13,688 bases of DNA from NCBI GenBank assembly GCA_028821635.1, contig JAPPDO010000247.1, positions 1-13,688 of the forward strand, written 5' to 3'. Source of the stretch: Ekhidna sp. (lineage in GTDB: Bacteria; Bacteroidota; Bacteroidia; Cytophagales; Cyclobacteriaceae). Numbering within the stretch: the stretch's first letter is position 1; the number at the start of each line of letters is the position of its first letter. The notes below the pieces were generated by a model, which saw only the letters and a list, made by a program, of their open reading frames with translations, had not been told where the DNA came from and made no database searches. A program made the translations under genes and the position numbers. Shown piece after piece: positions 1 through 5,984 of this stretch.

Positions 1-123
1 GGGAACCGTAAAATTGTATTGGCATGACTTGCATTTATAACGTTGTTTTCCCCCACTCTTGCCATTCTTAATGAAGTCTTTAACATGACATTGGGGACAG
101 TGAGTAATTGGTGTGTGCATCAT
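1..123 (-). CDS. IS1-like transposase, N-terminal zinc-ribbon part (cut by window edge)
   Basis: The reading frame starts at two consecutive ATG codons (123 and 120), just after an in-frame TAA, and stays open for 41 codons to the left edge. The peptide has the pattern CPQC-x10-NGK, then GGKQRYKCKSCQYNF. This is the CxxC...NGK...G.QRY.C..C layout of the InsA/IS1 transposase N-terminal zinc ribbon that binds the element's ends. The catalytic part lies outside the window, so activity cannot be judged. Neither the subgroup nor a frameshift between InsA and InsB can be assessed. Confidence 0.75.
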   Translation of the reverse strand, partial: MMHTPITHCPQCHVKDFIKNGKSGGKQRYKCKSCQYNFTVP

Positions 124-158
124 TCTTTATCGCAAAACTACTTCAGTTTAGCAATGCC
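1..158 (-). mobile_element. IS1-like insertion sequence, terminal part only
   Basis: The first 158 bases look like one end of an IS1-family element that continues past the left edge. Two things support this. The minus strand encodes an InsA-like zinc-ribbon N-terminus starting at 123. The outer end, read on the minus strand from 158, begins GGCATTGCTAAACTGAAG, which resembles the classical IS1 end (GG...TGCT..AACT) with one gap. The other end and any target-site duplication are outside the window, so the boundary at 158 is an inference. Confidence 0.5.
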
Positions 159-325
159 TTTTTTCTTATTGAGTAGGAAGTTGTGGATTTACAAGCAAAC
201 AACTTTTCATCGGTTAAATGAATCATTTGCTCTAAAGTGTCGTTTGCGACCCTGCTGCGGGATGGCTCGGGCGGGAAAGGCTGCACTTTGATATATCTTT
301 TATGAATAGTTAGCTTGTTCTTCAT
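143..325 (-). pseudogene. Possible 5' relic of a gene cut by the IS1-like element
   Basis: A minus-strand frame starts with ATG at 325, about 7 bases after a purine-rich GGAAAAG on the minus strand, and runs 60 codons. Its last codons and stop (KALLN and TGA) fall inside the putative IS end, so the IS would have supplied the stop codon. The peptide starts MKNKLTIHKRYIKVQPFPPE and later has ANDTLEQMIHLTDEK. I do not recognise a family. It may be a truncated host or island gene, or simply a chance frame; the start context and the coincidence with the IS end are the only support. Confidence 0.25.
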
Positions 326-330
326 TTCTT

Positions 331-365
331 TTCCATTGCCAAATTTTAAAATTCAGGCAATGGAA
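331..365. repeat. Nested inverted repeat
   Basis: TTCCATTGCC (331-340) and GGCAATGGAA (356-365) are perfect 10-base inverted arms. The spacer contains a second perfect palindrome, AATTTTAAAATT, at 342-353. The element lies between the divergent starts of the small minus-strand relic (325) and the plus-strand gene at 394. There is no T-run, so an operator or transposon-end remnant is more likely than a terminator. Function is unknown. Confidence 0.5.
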
Positions 366-393
366 GGAGTAGGGGAACAATAACGCAGAAGGA

Positions 394-714
394 TTGCTGC
401 ATGAGATTTTCAAAACAATTGCTGCTCTGAATCCCTCAAAAAATGCTATTGATTATTGGCTTGCTATTAACAAGGCAATTTTGGGCTACTCCCGGAGAAT
501 TGACGAACTTTGGAAGATTGAAAAAGAAGCAGCAACGGAATCAACAGAGATTGCCAAAAAGGAAGGGTTATTTTATTTAGCTTCCGAAAGAGAAAGAACT
601 ATGAAAATGAGCCATGATGATGCCTTGAGGGAACTGGTTAAAATGAGAAGGATTGATAGCAAGATTAAAACTATCAAGGCAATTTCCGATTTTGGAATTT
701 TTAGTATTAATTAA
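394..714 (+). CDS. Unrecognised 106-residue protein upstream of a DNA methyltransferase
   Basis: The frame is open from 373. It has no ATG; the earliest usable start is TTG at 394, and the purine-rich AGAAGG at 388-392 is too close to it, so the true start is uncertain. The product is charged and probably mostly helical (IDELWKIEKEAATEST, then ASERERTMKMSHDDALREL), with no membrane segment. I recognise no domain. It ends 5 bases before the methyltransferase start, so the two are probably co-transcribed. The position suggests a partner of that enzyme, either a small accessory protein or the remaining C-terminus of a larger protein such as a nuclease. The last 15 codons fall inside the long direct repeat and recur, without the rest of the gene, near 8521-8564. 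Confidence 0.5.
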   Translation: MLHEIFKTIAALNPSKNAIDYWLAINKAILGYSRRIDELWKIEKEAATESTEIAKKEGLFYLASERERTMKMSHDDALRELVKMRRIDSKIKTIKAISDFGIFSIN

Positions 715-1693
715 GAATTATGGAGGATAAAATCAATGAGATAATTGAAGGCAACTGTGTTGAGATCATGAAATCATTTGAATGTAATGCAATTGACCTG
801 ACCGTAACCTCACCACCTTATGATAATCTAAGAAGTTATAAGGGCTATGTATTTCTTTTTGAAGATATTGCGAGGGAACTCTTTAGAATTACTAAACCCG
901 GAGGGATTGTGGTATGGGTAGTCGCTGACGCTACCATTGATGGCTCTGAGACGGGGTCCAGCTTTGAACAAGCTCTTTACTTCAAAAAGGTTGGGTTCAA
1001 CCTCCACGATACGATGATTTTTCATAAAACGAACCCTATTCCCCAGATTTACAGAAAGCGTTACAATAATATGTTTGAATATATGTTTGTTTTTAGTAAA
1101 GGAGAGGTCAAAACCCATAATCCTATCAAAGTAGACTGCCTTCATGCCGGATTGCGATTGAACGGAACGACGTACAAAAATTATTCAAAGGGTGAACAGA
1201 AACGGGAAAAGATGGCCAATCCGGTAAAGAACAAGAAGATAAAAGGCAATATATGGGAATATGTGGTGGGTAAGAAAGCGGAAGATCAAGAAGCAAAAGG
1301 GCATCCTGCACCATTTCCATACGCCCTCGCACGAGATCACATCGCATCATGGACAAACGAGGGAGATATTGTGCTTGATCCCATGTGTGGAAGCGGAACA
1401 ACTTGCATAGCTGCCCTTCAACTAAATCGTTGCTTCATCGGGATAGATGTAAGTCATGAATATTGTGAAATAGCAAAAAATCGTATCAAAATCTATGAGA
1501 ACCAGCCGGGATTATTCAATGAAGAACAGGAAACTTATGTACCTAAAACGTTACAAGGTTTCCGTTAATGAGTTTTTGTGTTTTTTGATAACTGACAGAT
1601 AGTAATCTTCGTACCTCCGTAGTATCATGTTAATATCAAACTCTTCTGTCCTTTTCCGGGCTCCTTGTTTGAATTGTTCCGGATTGTCATTAG
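664..1693. repeat. Long direct repeat, left copy (methyltransferase plus bshA 3' end)
   Basis: This stretch recurs in the same orientation at 8514-9133. By hand alignment the methyltransferase part is about 90% identical (about 39 differences in 408 bases) and the bshA part about 81%. The left copy is about 1030 bp. The right copy is 620 bp and would be about 1033 bp if its 413-bp internal deletion were restored. The left limit is near 664, where similarity to the DNA after the HNH gene begins. The right limit is near 1694, where similarity to bshA stops and another repeat starts. The pair flanks the accessory island. Confidence 0.9.
720..1568 (+). CDS. Site-specific DNA methyltransferase, N4-cytosine/N6-adenine type
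   Basis: An S-adenosylmethionine-dependent amino-methyltransferase of the N6_N4_Mtase family, 282 residues, full length. The catalytic motif TSPPYD is at residues 30-35, before the cofactor-binding motif DPMCGSGTT at 220-228. That order (catalytic then cofactor site) marks the beta class. The segment GIDVSHEYCEIAKNRI at 241-256 is the usual acidic-loop and helix after motif I. The region between, about 130-200, would carry target recognition. It starts with ATG 5 bases after the upstream gene. Its last 18 bases overlap, antisense, a fragment of bshA. A decayed second copy lies at 8570-8993. The target sequence and the choice between N4-cytosine and N6-adenine cannot be read from the sequence. 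No restriction partner is evident unless the unrecognised gene at 394 is one. Confidence 0.9.
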   Translation: MEDKINEIIEGNCVEIMKSFECNAIDLTVTSPPYDNLRSYKGYVFLFEDIARELFRITKPGGIVVWVVADATIDGSETGSSFEQALYFKKVGFNLHDTMIFHKTNPIPQIYRKRYNNMFEYMFVFSKGEVKTHNPIKVDCLHAGLRLNGTTYKNYSKGEQKREKMANPVKNKKIKGNIWEYVVGKKAEDQEAKGHPAPFPYALARDHIASWTNEGDIVLDPMCGSGTTCIAALQLNRCFIGIDVSHEYCEIAKNRIKIYENQPGLFNEEQETYVPKTLQGFR

Positions 1694-1694
1694 C
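1551..1694 (-). pseudogene. bshA: 3'-terminal fragment of bshA
   Basis: Read on the minus strand, 48 codons including a TAA stop match residues 336-382 of the complete BshA at 8988-10136: the fragment has NPEQFKQGARKR, then NMILRRYEDYYLSVIKKH. Nucleotide identity is about 81%. Roughly ten residues differ and about as many codons differ silently. There is no stop or frameshift, so this looks like a piece of a functional but divergent bshA rather than an old neutral copy. It has no start and ends abruptly at about 1694, where pentapeptide-gene-like sequence begins. It cannot encode an enzyme. Confidence 0.85.
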
Positions 1695-1811
1695 CACTGT
1701 TCCATTTTCCCTTTAGGTTCAGGGCTTACTTCGCCCATCCTAAATGATAATTACTAAATTTAACCCATCAGGTATGAAGCGATAACCAAAACAACACAGA
1801 ATAAAAACCTG
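1694..1811. repeat. Nested direct repeat, copy A
   Basis: This stretch resembles 3410-3538 in the same orientation, roughly 80% by eye with small gaps. It starts in a remnant of the pentapeptide gene's first codons (minus strand ATG GAA CAG TGG here, ATG AAA CAG TGG in the complete gene). It continues through the divergent intergenic region and ends in the first codons of the EcoRI-family methyltransferase. The block AATGATAATTA(C/T)TAAATT and what follows (1743-1771 against 3471-3499) differs at only two of 29 positions. The two copies bracket the whole pentapeptide module. Confidence 0.75.
1782..1811 (+). pseudogene. 5' stub of an EcoRI-family methyltransferase gene
   Basis: The codons ATA ACC AAA ACA ACA CAG AAT AAA AAC CTG align with the first ten codons of the methyltransferase at 3510 (ITKTTQNKNL against MIKTAQNRNL). 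The start codon is ATA instead of ATG and similarity fades after ten codons. It is a dead remnant left by duplication of the methyltransferase's upstream region. Confidence 0.6.
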
Positions 1812-2126
1812 ACTGCTATTGGCAAAAAATTACTTTGTACATTATATTTAAATATTGGGTTTTATTCCACAAGATGCGAATAAGTAATAAGTTTTGGCAA
1901 ATAAAAAACTAAATGACCAAGATAATCTCTCATAAAGCCGTCAGAACAAAAAGAGTTCATGAAACAACTGAGGGAAGGAGCAATTAAAATAAAAGTCTGA
2001 ATAAAATATCCCCAACTAAGCATAGATTGTATCTACGCTTTGATATATCTCATTGTTTTTTCGGTGATGAGGTAAACAAAATAGAATATTAAGGTGTAGT
2101 TGCAAACTACACCTAGAGAAGGATTT
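1812..2126. other. AT-rich stretch without a supported gene
   Basis: About 315 bases between the methyltransferase stub and the 47-residue reading frame. Only very short frames exist on either strand, including a plus-strand one near 1913 that is interrupted within about 25 codons. No RNA gene or insertion-sequence end was recognised. The hairpin at 2092-2114 is the one structured element and is listed separately. This is probably decayed DNA from the event that duplicated the flanking repeat. Confidence 0.5.
2092..2114 (-). terminator. Hairpin, probable terminator of the pentapeptide transcript
   Basis: AGGTGTAGTT (2092-2101) and AACTACACCT (2105-2114) form a perfect 10-bp stem with a 3-base loop. 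On the minus strand it begins 13 bases after the stop of the 47-residue frame and is followed by TAATATTCTATTTTG, a moderately U-rich tail. The position supports a rho-independent terminator. The stem has only four G-C pairs and the U-tract is broken, so efficiency may be low. Confidence 0.5.
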
Positions 2127-2270
2127 TCAAAATGACTCCTCTTGCCGAAGCCTCTCAACCACACAGCCAATAATATCCCTCATCTCTTCCGGGTATCTAA
2201 GATCCTGTCGCTGCTCTTCAAGTTTGCTTATAAGGTCTCCTCCGGACAAGTTTTGATGCTTTCTATGCAT
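2127..2270 (-). CDS. 47-residue microprotein coupled to the pentapeptide gene
   Basis: The ATG at 2270 shares a base with the TAA of the pentapeptide gene (TAATG), the usual arrangement for translational coupling. The product, MHRKHQNLSGGDLISKLEEQ then RQDLRYPEEMRDIIGCVVER, is soluble, charged and probably helical, with no membrane segment or signal peptide. I recognise no family. A stop (TGA) followed after 13 bases by a hairpin supports its being the last gene of a two-gene transcript. It could act with the pentapeptide protein, or be the remnant of a longer downstream gene. Confidence 0.55.
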   Translation of the reverse strand: MHRKHQNLSGGDLISKLEEQRQDLRYPEEMRDIIGCVVERLRQEESF

Positions 2271-3421
2271 TAAACCCATCTAATCTCATTGATACCACGT
2301 ACCATGATACCCTCTTTCTCTAAGCCCGTTATCCATTCTTTGTGACCACCGTCGATCTTCGCAGTAGATAAATTAGCGGACTGCAAATCAACTCCTTGCA
2401 AATTAGCCCTTTGCAAATCAGCTCCTTGCAAGTCTGCTTCTTTTAAATTAGCTTCTTCCAAATAAGCTTCCTGTAGATTAGCTAATCTAACATCAGCTCC
2501 TTGTAAAGCAGCTCCTATTAAAGCAGCTCCCTGTAGACGAGATACAAATAGCTTAGACCGCCTCAAATCCGCTTCTTGCATTCTAGCCCCTTGTAGATCC
2601 GCGTCTTGCAAATTAGCCCCTTGCAAATCGGCTTTAATCAAATAAGCCCCCTGTAAATCAGCCTTAGTCAAATTTGCTCCCTGCAAATAAGCACCGGACA
2701 AATCAGCCTTTTGTAAATCAGCCTTTTGTAGCTTAGCTTCTTGCAAATTAGCCCTTTGCAAATCAGCCTCTTGTAAATCAGCCTTAATCAAATTTGCTCC
2801 CTGCATATAAGCACCGGACAAATCAGCCCCTCGTAAATAGGCTGATGAGAGGTCTATTTCTGCTGCATTAAAAAGAGGGGTGCCTTCATCTCTCCTATGT
2901 GTTACTATATTCAAAATTTTACGGACTATATCTGAAGGAGAAGGTTTATCTGCTTTCTTGTTTACCTGTTCCATATACTCTTCCGTACTTGTTTCTGTTC
3001 GGACGAAGGAGCATAATACCTCCTGTATCTCTTTACGCTTTTTCTTTTTCTCCTCTTCGGTTCCGGGCACCTCTTGTGCTAACGTGTGAAGCAGGGAGAT
3101 AGCCCCCAACTGCACACTTACGGCCTCGTTGCTCAGCAGGGTAATTGCGGACTTCAGACGCTCCGCATAGAGCCCTTTCTCTTGCGTTTCCAGTTGCTTT
3201 CCCTGCTGCTGAATACGCTTCGCATTCAGTCCAAGCCCCACAAGCACCAAACCGGAAGCCACCGCCCCGCCGAAGAGCGATACCTTTTCTTTATTCTCTA
3301 AGAAATCCCAATAAAAAAATACAAGAATGAATGCCGTCAGACTTATGATTAAGCCTACTATGCCTACTCCTCCGAATGTGCCGTAAAAACTTTTCCAGGT
3401 TTTCTTTATCCACTGTTTCAT
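2270..3421 (-). CDS. Membrane-anchored pentapeptide-repeat protein
   Basis: A 383-residue protein of three parts. Two hydrophobic segments at about 17-38 and 46-65 should anchor it in the inner membrane. A helical cytoplasmic region follows at about 68-180, with a HEAT-like stretch (RLKSAITLLSNEAVSVQLGA) common in this type of pentapeptide protein. From about 188 to 355 there are some thirty A(D/N)LxxA-type pentapeptide repeats (GADLSGAYMQGANL and so on), which fold as a right-handed quadrilateral helix. The biochemical role of such anchored proteins is not established; some soluble pentapeptide proteins mimic DNA. It is transcribed divergently from the EcoRI-family methyltransferase and is coupled to a 47-residue frame. 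The 15-base periodicity of the gene is coding repeat, not a separate DNA element. Confidence 0.9.
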   Translation of the reverse strand: MKQWIKKTWKSFYGTFGGVGIVGLIISLTAFILVFFYWDFLENKEKVSLFGGAVASGLVLVGLGLNAKRIQQQGKQLETQEKGLYAERLKSAITLLSNEAVSVQLGAISLLHTLAQEVPGTEEEKKKKRKEIQEVLCSFVRTETSTEEYMEQVNKKADKPSPSDIVRKILNIVTHRRDEGTPLFNAAEIDLSSAYLRGADLSGAYMQGANLIKADLQEADLQRANLQEAKLQKADLQKADLSGAYLQGANLTKADLQGAYLIKADLQGANLQDADLQGARMQEADLRRSKLFVSRLQGAALIGAALQGADVRLANLQEAYLEEANLKEADLQGADLQRANLQGVDLQSANLSTAKIDGGHKEWITGLEKEGIMVRGINEIRWV

Positions 3422-3538
3422 TTTCCTTTAGGTTTATTGCGCAAATTCGGAACTTATTTTGTTCATCCTTAATGATAATTATTAAATTTAACCTATCAGA
3501 GATAAAGCGATGATCAAAACAGCACAAAACCGTAACCT
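3410..3538. repeat. Nested direct repeat, copy B
   Basis: This is the functional counterpart of 1694-1811. It covers the first four codons of the pentapeptide gene on the minus strand, the 88-bp divergent intergenic region, and the first ten codons of the EcoRI-family methyltransferase. It marks the right border of the duplicated or inserted pentapeptide module. Confidence 0.75.
3422..3509. promoter_or_regulatory. Divergent promoter region, pentapeptide gene and EcoRI-family methyltransferase
   Basis: An 88-bp AT-rich gap between two divergent starts must hold both promoters. The block at 3471-3499 is much better conserved between the two repeat copies than the DNA around it, suggesting a constrained promoter or operator. 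TAAATTTA at 3483-3490 is one base from the Bacteroidota -7 consensus (TAnnTTTG) and lies about 20 bases before the methyltransferase ATG. No clear Shine-Dalgarno precedes either gene. The exact promoter positions are a guess. Confidence 0.35.
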
Positions 3539-4499
3539 GCACCACGCAAAAAAAGCCAAAAAAGACGAGTTCTATACCCAACTGTCTGACATAGAAACAG
3601 AACTCAAACACTACAGGGAACATTTTAAGGGGAAGGTCGTGTATTGCAACTGTGATGACCCCACGGTTAGCAAATTCTTCCATTATTTCGCTTACAACTT
3701 TAAGTTCTTAGGGCTTAAAAAGCTGATTACTTCATGTTATAAGAGTTTAGAAAAGGATTTATTCAGCCGTAACGACTCAGAACGTGCTATTTGGTTGGAG
3801 TACGACGGTGAGTTTGAAGAAAACATCCCTGACCTGCAAACGGTAGGGATTAAGCACTTTAAAAGCGACGGCGACTTTAGAAATCAGGAGTGCATTGAAT
3901 TATTGAAGCAAGCCGATATCGTTGCTACAAACCCACCCTTTTCGCTTTTCAGAGAGTATGTAAAACAACTCATAGAATATGATAAGAAGTTTATCATCAT
4001 CGGAAATCAAAATGCCATTACGTATAAAGAGATATTCAAATGGAATAAAGAAAATAAGTTGTGGATGGGATATACCTCGAACGGTAGGGATAAGTTATTT
4101 AATGTGCGGGGTGACTATGCACAAGAACTGGTTGAAACAAAAAAGGAAGGCAGTGCTTACAGAATTGTAGATGGTGTTATCAAAGGAAGGCTAGGGAACG
4201 CCGCATGGTTTACCAACTTAGATATAGCCAAACGCCACGAAGAGTTGATCCTTTACAAAAAATACACGCCCGAAGAATACCCGAAATACGACAACTATGA
4301 CGCTATCAACATCAATAAAACCAAAGAGATACCGGCAGACTACAGTGGGGCAATGGGTGTGCCGATCTCTTTTCTGGACAAACACAACCCTGAGCAGTTT
4401 GAGATTATAAAATTTAGAAAAGGCGATGATGATAAAGACCTGTCAATTAACGGGAAATGCCCTTATTTTAGAATTCTGATTAAAAACAAAAAACTTTGA
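3510..4499 (+). CDS. EcoRI-family adenine-specific DNA methyltransferase
   Basis: A 329-residue protein matching the EcoRI methylase family: FYTQLSDIETELKHY at 21-35, VVYCNCDDP at 43-51 (cofactor region), catalytic NPPF at 141-144, and a family-like end, CPYFRILIKNKKL. These enzymes transfer a methyl group to N6 of adenine; M.EcoRI itself acts on GAATTC, but the target here is unknown. Length and motif order are normal for the family and the frame is intact. No EcoRI-type endonuclease is beside it. The only intact nuclease in the island is the DUF262-HNH protein at 7439, a plausible cognate restriction partner. The gene opens a plus-strand run continued by the three-gene operon 58 bases downstream. 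Confidence 0.9.
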   Translation: MIKTAQNRNLHHAKKAKKDEFYTQLSDIETELKHYREHFKGKVVYCNCDDPTVSKFFHYFAYNFKFLGLKKLITSCYKSLEKDLFSRNDSERAIWLEYDGEFEENIPDLQTVGIKHFKSDGDFRNQECIELLKQADIVATNPPFSLFREYVKQLIEYDKKFIIIGNQNAITYKEIFKWNKENKLWMGYTSNGRDKLFNVRGDYAQELVETKKEGSAYRIVDGVIKGRLGNAAWFTNLDIAKRHEELILYKKYTPEEYPKYDNYDAININKTKEIPADYSGAMGVPISFLDKHNPEQFEIIKFRKGDDDKDLSINGKCPYFRILIKNKKL

Positions 4500-4557
4500 A
4501 AGAAGGAGTGTAACAGCATCATTCAAATTTGCGTAATATTGTATCTTGACTAGGAAT

Positions 4558-5292
4558 ATGCAAAAGATAGATTTACTATTTCAGGTAGTGCTATTTGGTA
4601 ATTTTGATGATATTACGCCGAATCCGGAGACCATAAAATACTTTTTGGAATCGTATGAGGATCGGAATCTTATACCTAATCAGTTCCCTGAGGTTAATAT
4701 AGATGCGGTCTCAGGAACCGGTTCTACTAATAACAGGTTGTGTTTAACATCGGATGACCAGAGTTGGGATATCAGATTCGGTTTTGATAGAATGCGTACT
4801 ATTCTTACTAATGCCAACATCGGAGTAACAGCGATGGAAGACAGGGATTCTTTTATAAAAAGCTTCTCTGATATTTATTCAAAATTCAATTCAAGATTTC
4901 CCAGAAAAGTAAAAAGAATTGGGTTTGTTTGCCAGCATTTGCTTTCAGATGTCAGTGTTGATGATATTGCAAAAAAAATGAATAAATCAACTGCATTTTA
5001 TCAAAAAACCGCTTTAACAGGATTTAATAATCAAGTGATAAGTAGAACATCCATCCGAATTCCCGAAGAAGAGTTGATTAATGTAGCCAGTGAACTAAGG
5101 TGGATTAAAAAGAATCTCAGAATTGAAAATAAGGATCAAATATTCGAGGGACTATTGTATGCTACCGATATCAATACGATCGCAGAAAATGTTGAGTACC
5201 GTTTGGATAAAGAAGGAATTACCAACTTCCTTAGTGAAAGCACAACAATAACAGATCGGATTAATGGTGAATATTTTAATCTGATAAAATAG
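4558..5292 (+). CDS. Unrecognised protein, gene 1 of a three-gene operon
   Basis: I chose ATG at 4558 because AGGA lies just upstream; a TTG at 4546 would add four residues. The product has 244 residues with no signal peptide or membrane helix. A beta-rich first half (LFQVVLFGNF; RLCLTSDDQSWDIRFGFDRM) is followed by helix (DSFIKSFSDIYSKFNSRF), then KRIGFVCQHLL. The alternation loosely recalls proteins labelled TIGR04255, but that is only an impression; I see no catalytic motif. The stop is 2 bases from the next start. No function can be assigned. It most likely acts in a complex with the two downstream products. Confidence 0.7.
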   Translation: MQKIDLLFQVVLFGNFDDITPNPETIKYFLESYEDRNLIPNQFPEVNIDAVSGTGSTNNRLCLTSDDQSWDIRFGFDRMRTILTNANIGVTAMEDRDSFIKSFSDIYSKFNSRFPRKVKRIGFVCQHLLSDVSVDDIAKKMNKSTAFYQKTALTGFNNQVISRTSIRIPEEELINVASELRWIKKNLRIENKDQIFEGLLYATDINTIAENVEYRLDKEGITNFLSESTTITDRINGEYFNLIK

Positions 5293-5294
5293 AT

Positions 5295-5984
5295 ATGTTA
5301 ATAGAAGATACATATACTAATATTGGTGGCCTGACACAGGAGAAGGCGCCTGCCACTATGAACGTGAGCGACAGGGGTGATTTATGGGTTGGTGGCCTGA
5401 CACAGGAGGAAGTTAGTAATACTAACGTCGGCTTAAAAGATAAGTTTGAGAATAGACCAAATATCAATTTGGAAAAATTTCTACGCTCTACTGAAGAATA
5501 TTCTACCAATTTCTTTTTAGATGAGAACGCAATCAATGAGAAGAGAATGAGGTTCTTAAAAGAGAAAGTAACACCTCAACTGTTATCATTTATCAAAGAA
5601 GAAGATTTTGAATTTGGTCAGAAAAGTGAGAGCATAATGCTGGTTGAGAAGCAACTTCATATCAACGCTATCGCTACAAAAAACTGGTTTAATCAACTCT
5701 ATCTGAATTACTTCAGAACTGACAGAAAAATACTCTTGAGCCTTCTCAGAATAGTTGAGTATTTAGATAAAGAGCTTCTCTTTCCCACAGGTCAAACGAT
5801 GGCCATCTCCGCTTTAGTTCATTCAAACGATGAAGTAAAAGAATTAGGTGTAAGGATTCTGGAGAATTGGTGTTCTGTTGAGAGCTATGAAATTTTAAAA
5901 AATATCAAAGTAGACACCCGGTGGTTACAACAGTATATCAATCAGGTAATTCTGGATCTTGAAAAAGAATTATGCCTTATTTGA
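5295..5984 (+). CDS. Unrecognised protein, gene 2 of a three-gene operon
   Basis: A 229-residue soluble protein. Its start lies 2 bases after the stop of gene 1, without a clear Shine-Dalgarno, so translation is probably coupled. The first 40 residues look disordered and contain GGLTQE twice, from a 20-base DNA repeat. The remainder is strongly helical; the stretch ALVHSNDEVKELGVRILENW resembles a HEAT-like helical repeat, suggesting a protein-binding scaffold. No catalytic motif is visible. Its last 13 bases overlap gene 3. Confidence 0.7.
   Translation: MLIEDTYTNIGGLTQEKAPATMNVSDRGDLWVGGLTQEEVSNTNVGLKDKFENRPNINLEKFLRSTEEYSTNFFLDENAINEKRMRFLKEKVTPQLLSFIKEEDFEFGQKSESIMLVEKQLHINAIATKNWFNQLYLNYFRTDRKILLSLLRIVEYLDKELLFPTGQTMAISALVHSNDEVKELGVRILENWCSVESYEILKNIKVDTRWLQQYINQVILDLEKELCLI
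5323..5408. repeat. 20-base direct repeat inside gene 2 of the three-gene operon
   Basis: TTGGTGGCCTGACACAGGAG occurs at 5323-5342 and again at 5389-5408, exactly 66 bases (22 codons) apart and in frame, so the peptide GGLTQE is repeated. The DNA between is more GC-rich than its surroundings. The following bases of the two units are only weakly alike, so this may be a partly decayed in-frame tandem duplication. Confidence 0.8.

Noticed and set aside
43..291. Plus-strand frame of 82 codons at the left edge
   Set aside because: The minus strand of the same region encodes a clear zinc-ribbon transposase start; the plus frame has no motif.
1913..1984. Short plus-strand frame starting MTKIISHKAVRTKRVHE, considered as an antitoxin remnant
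   Set aside because: It stops after 24 codons, has no supporting start signal or partner, and similarity to any family is only impressionistic.
2092..2114. Hairpin considered as a phage attachment site or riboswitch
   Set aside because: No second copy or tRNA end was seen, and its place 13 bases after a stop codon is better explained as a terminator.
2360..2840. Regular short repeats that could suggest a CRISPR array or minisatellite
   Set aside because: The 15-base period equals five codons and encodes the pentapeptide repeats; there are no unique spacers.
4471..5061. Two GAATTC sites (4471 and 5056), considered as a sign of target avoidance by the EcoRI-family enzyme
   Set aside because: The number is not clearly below chance for this length and composition, and the enzyme's actual target is unknown.
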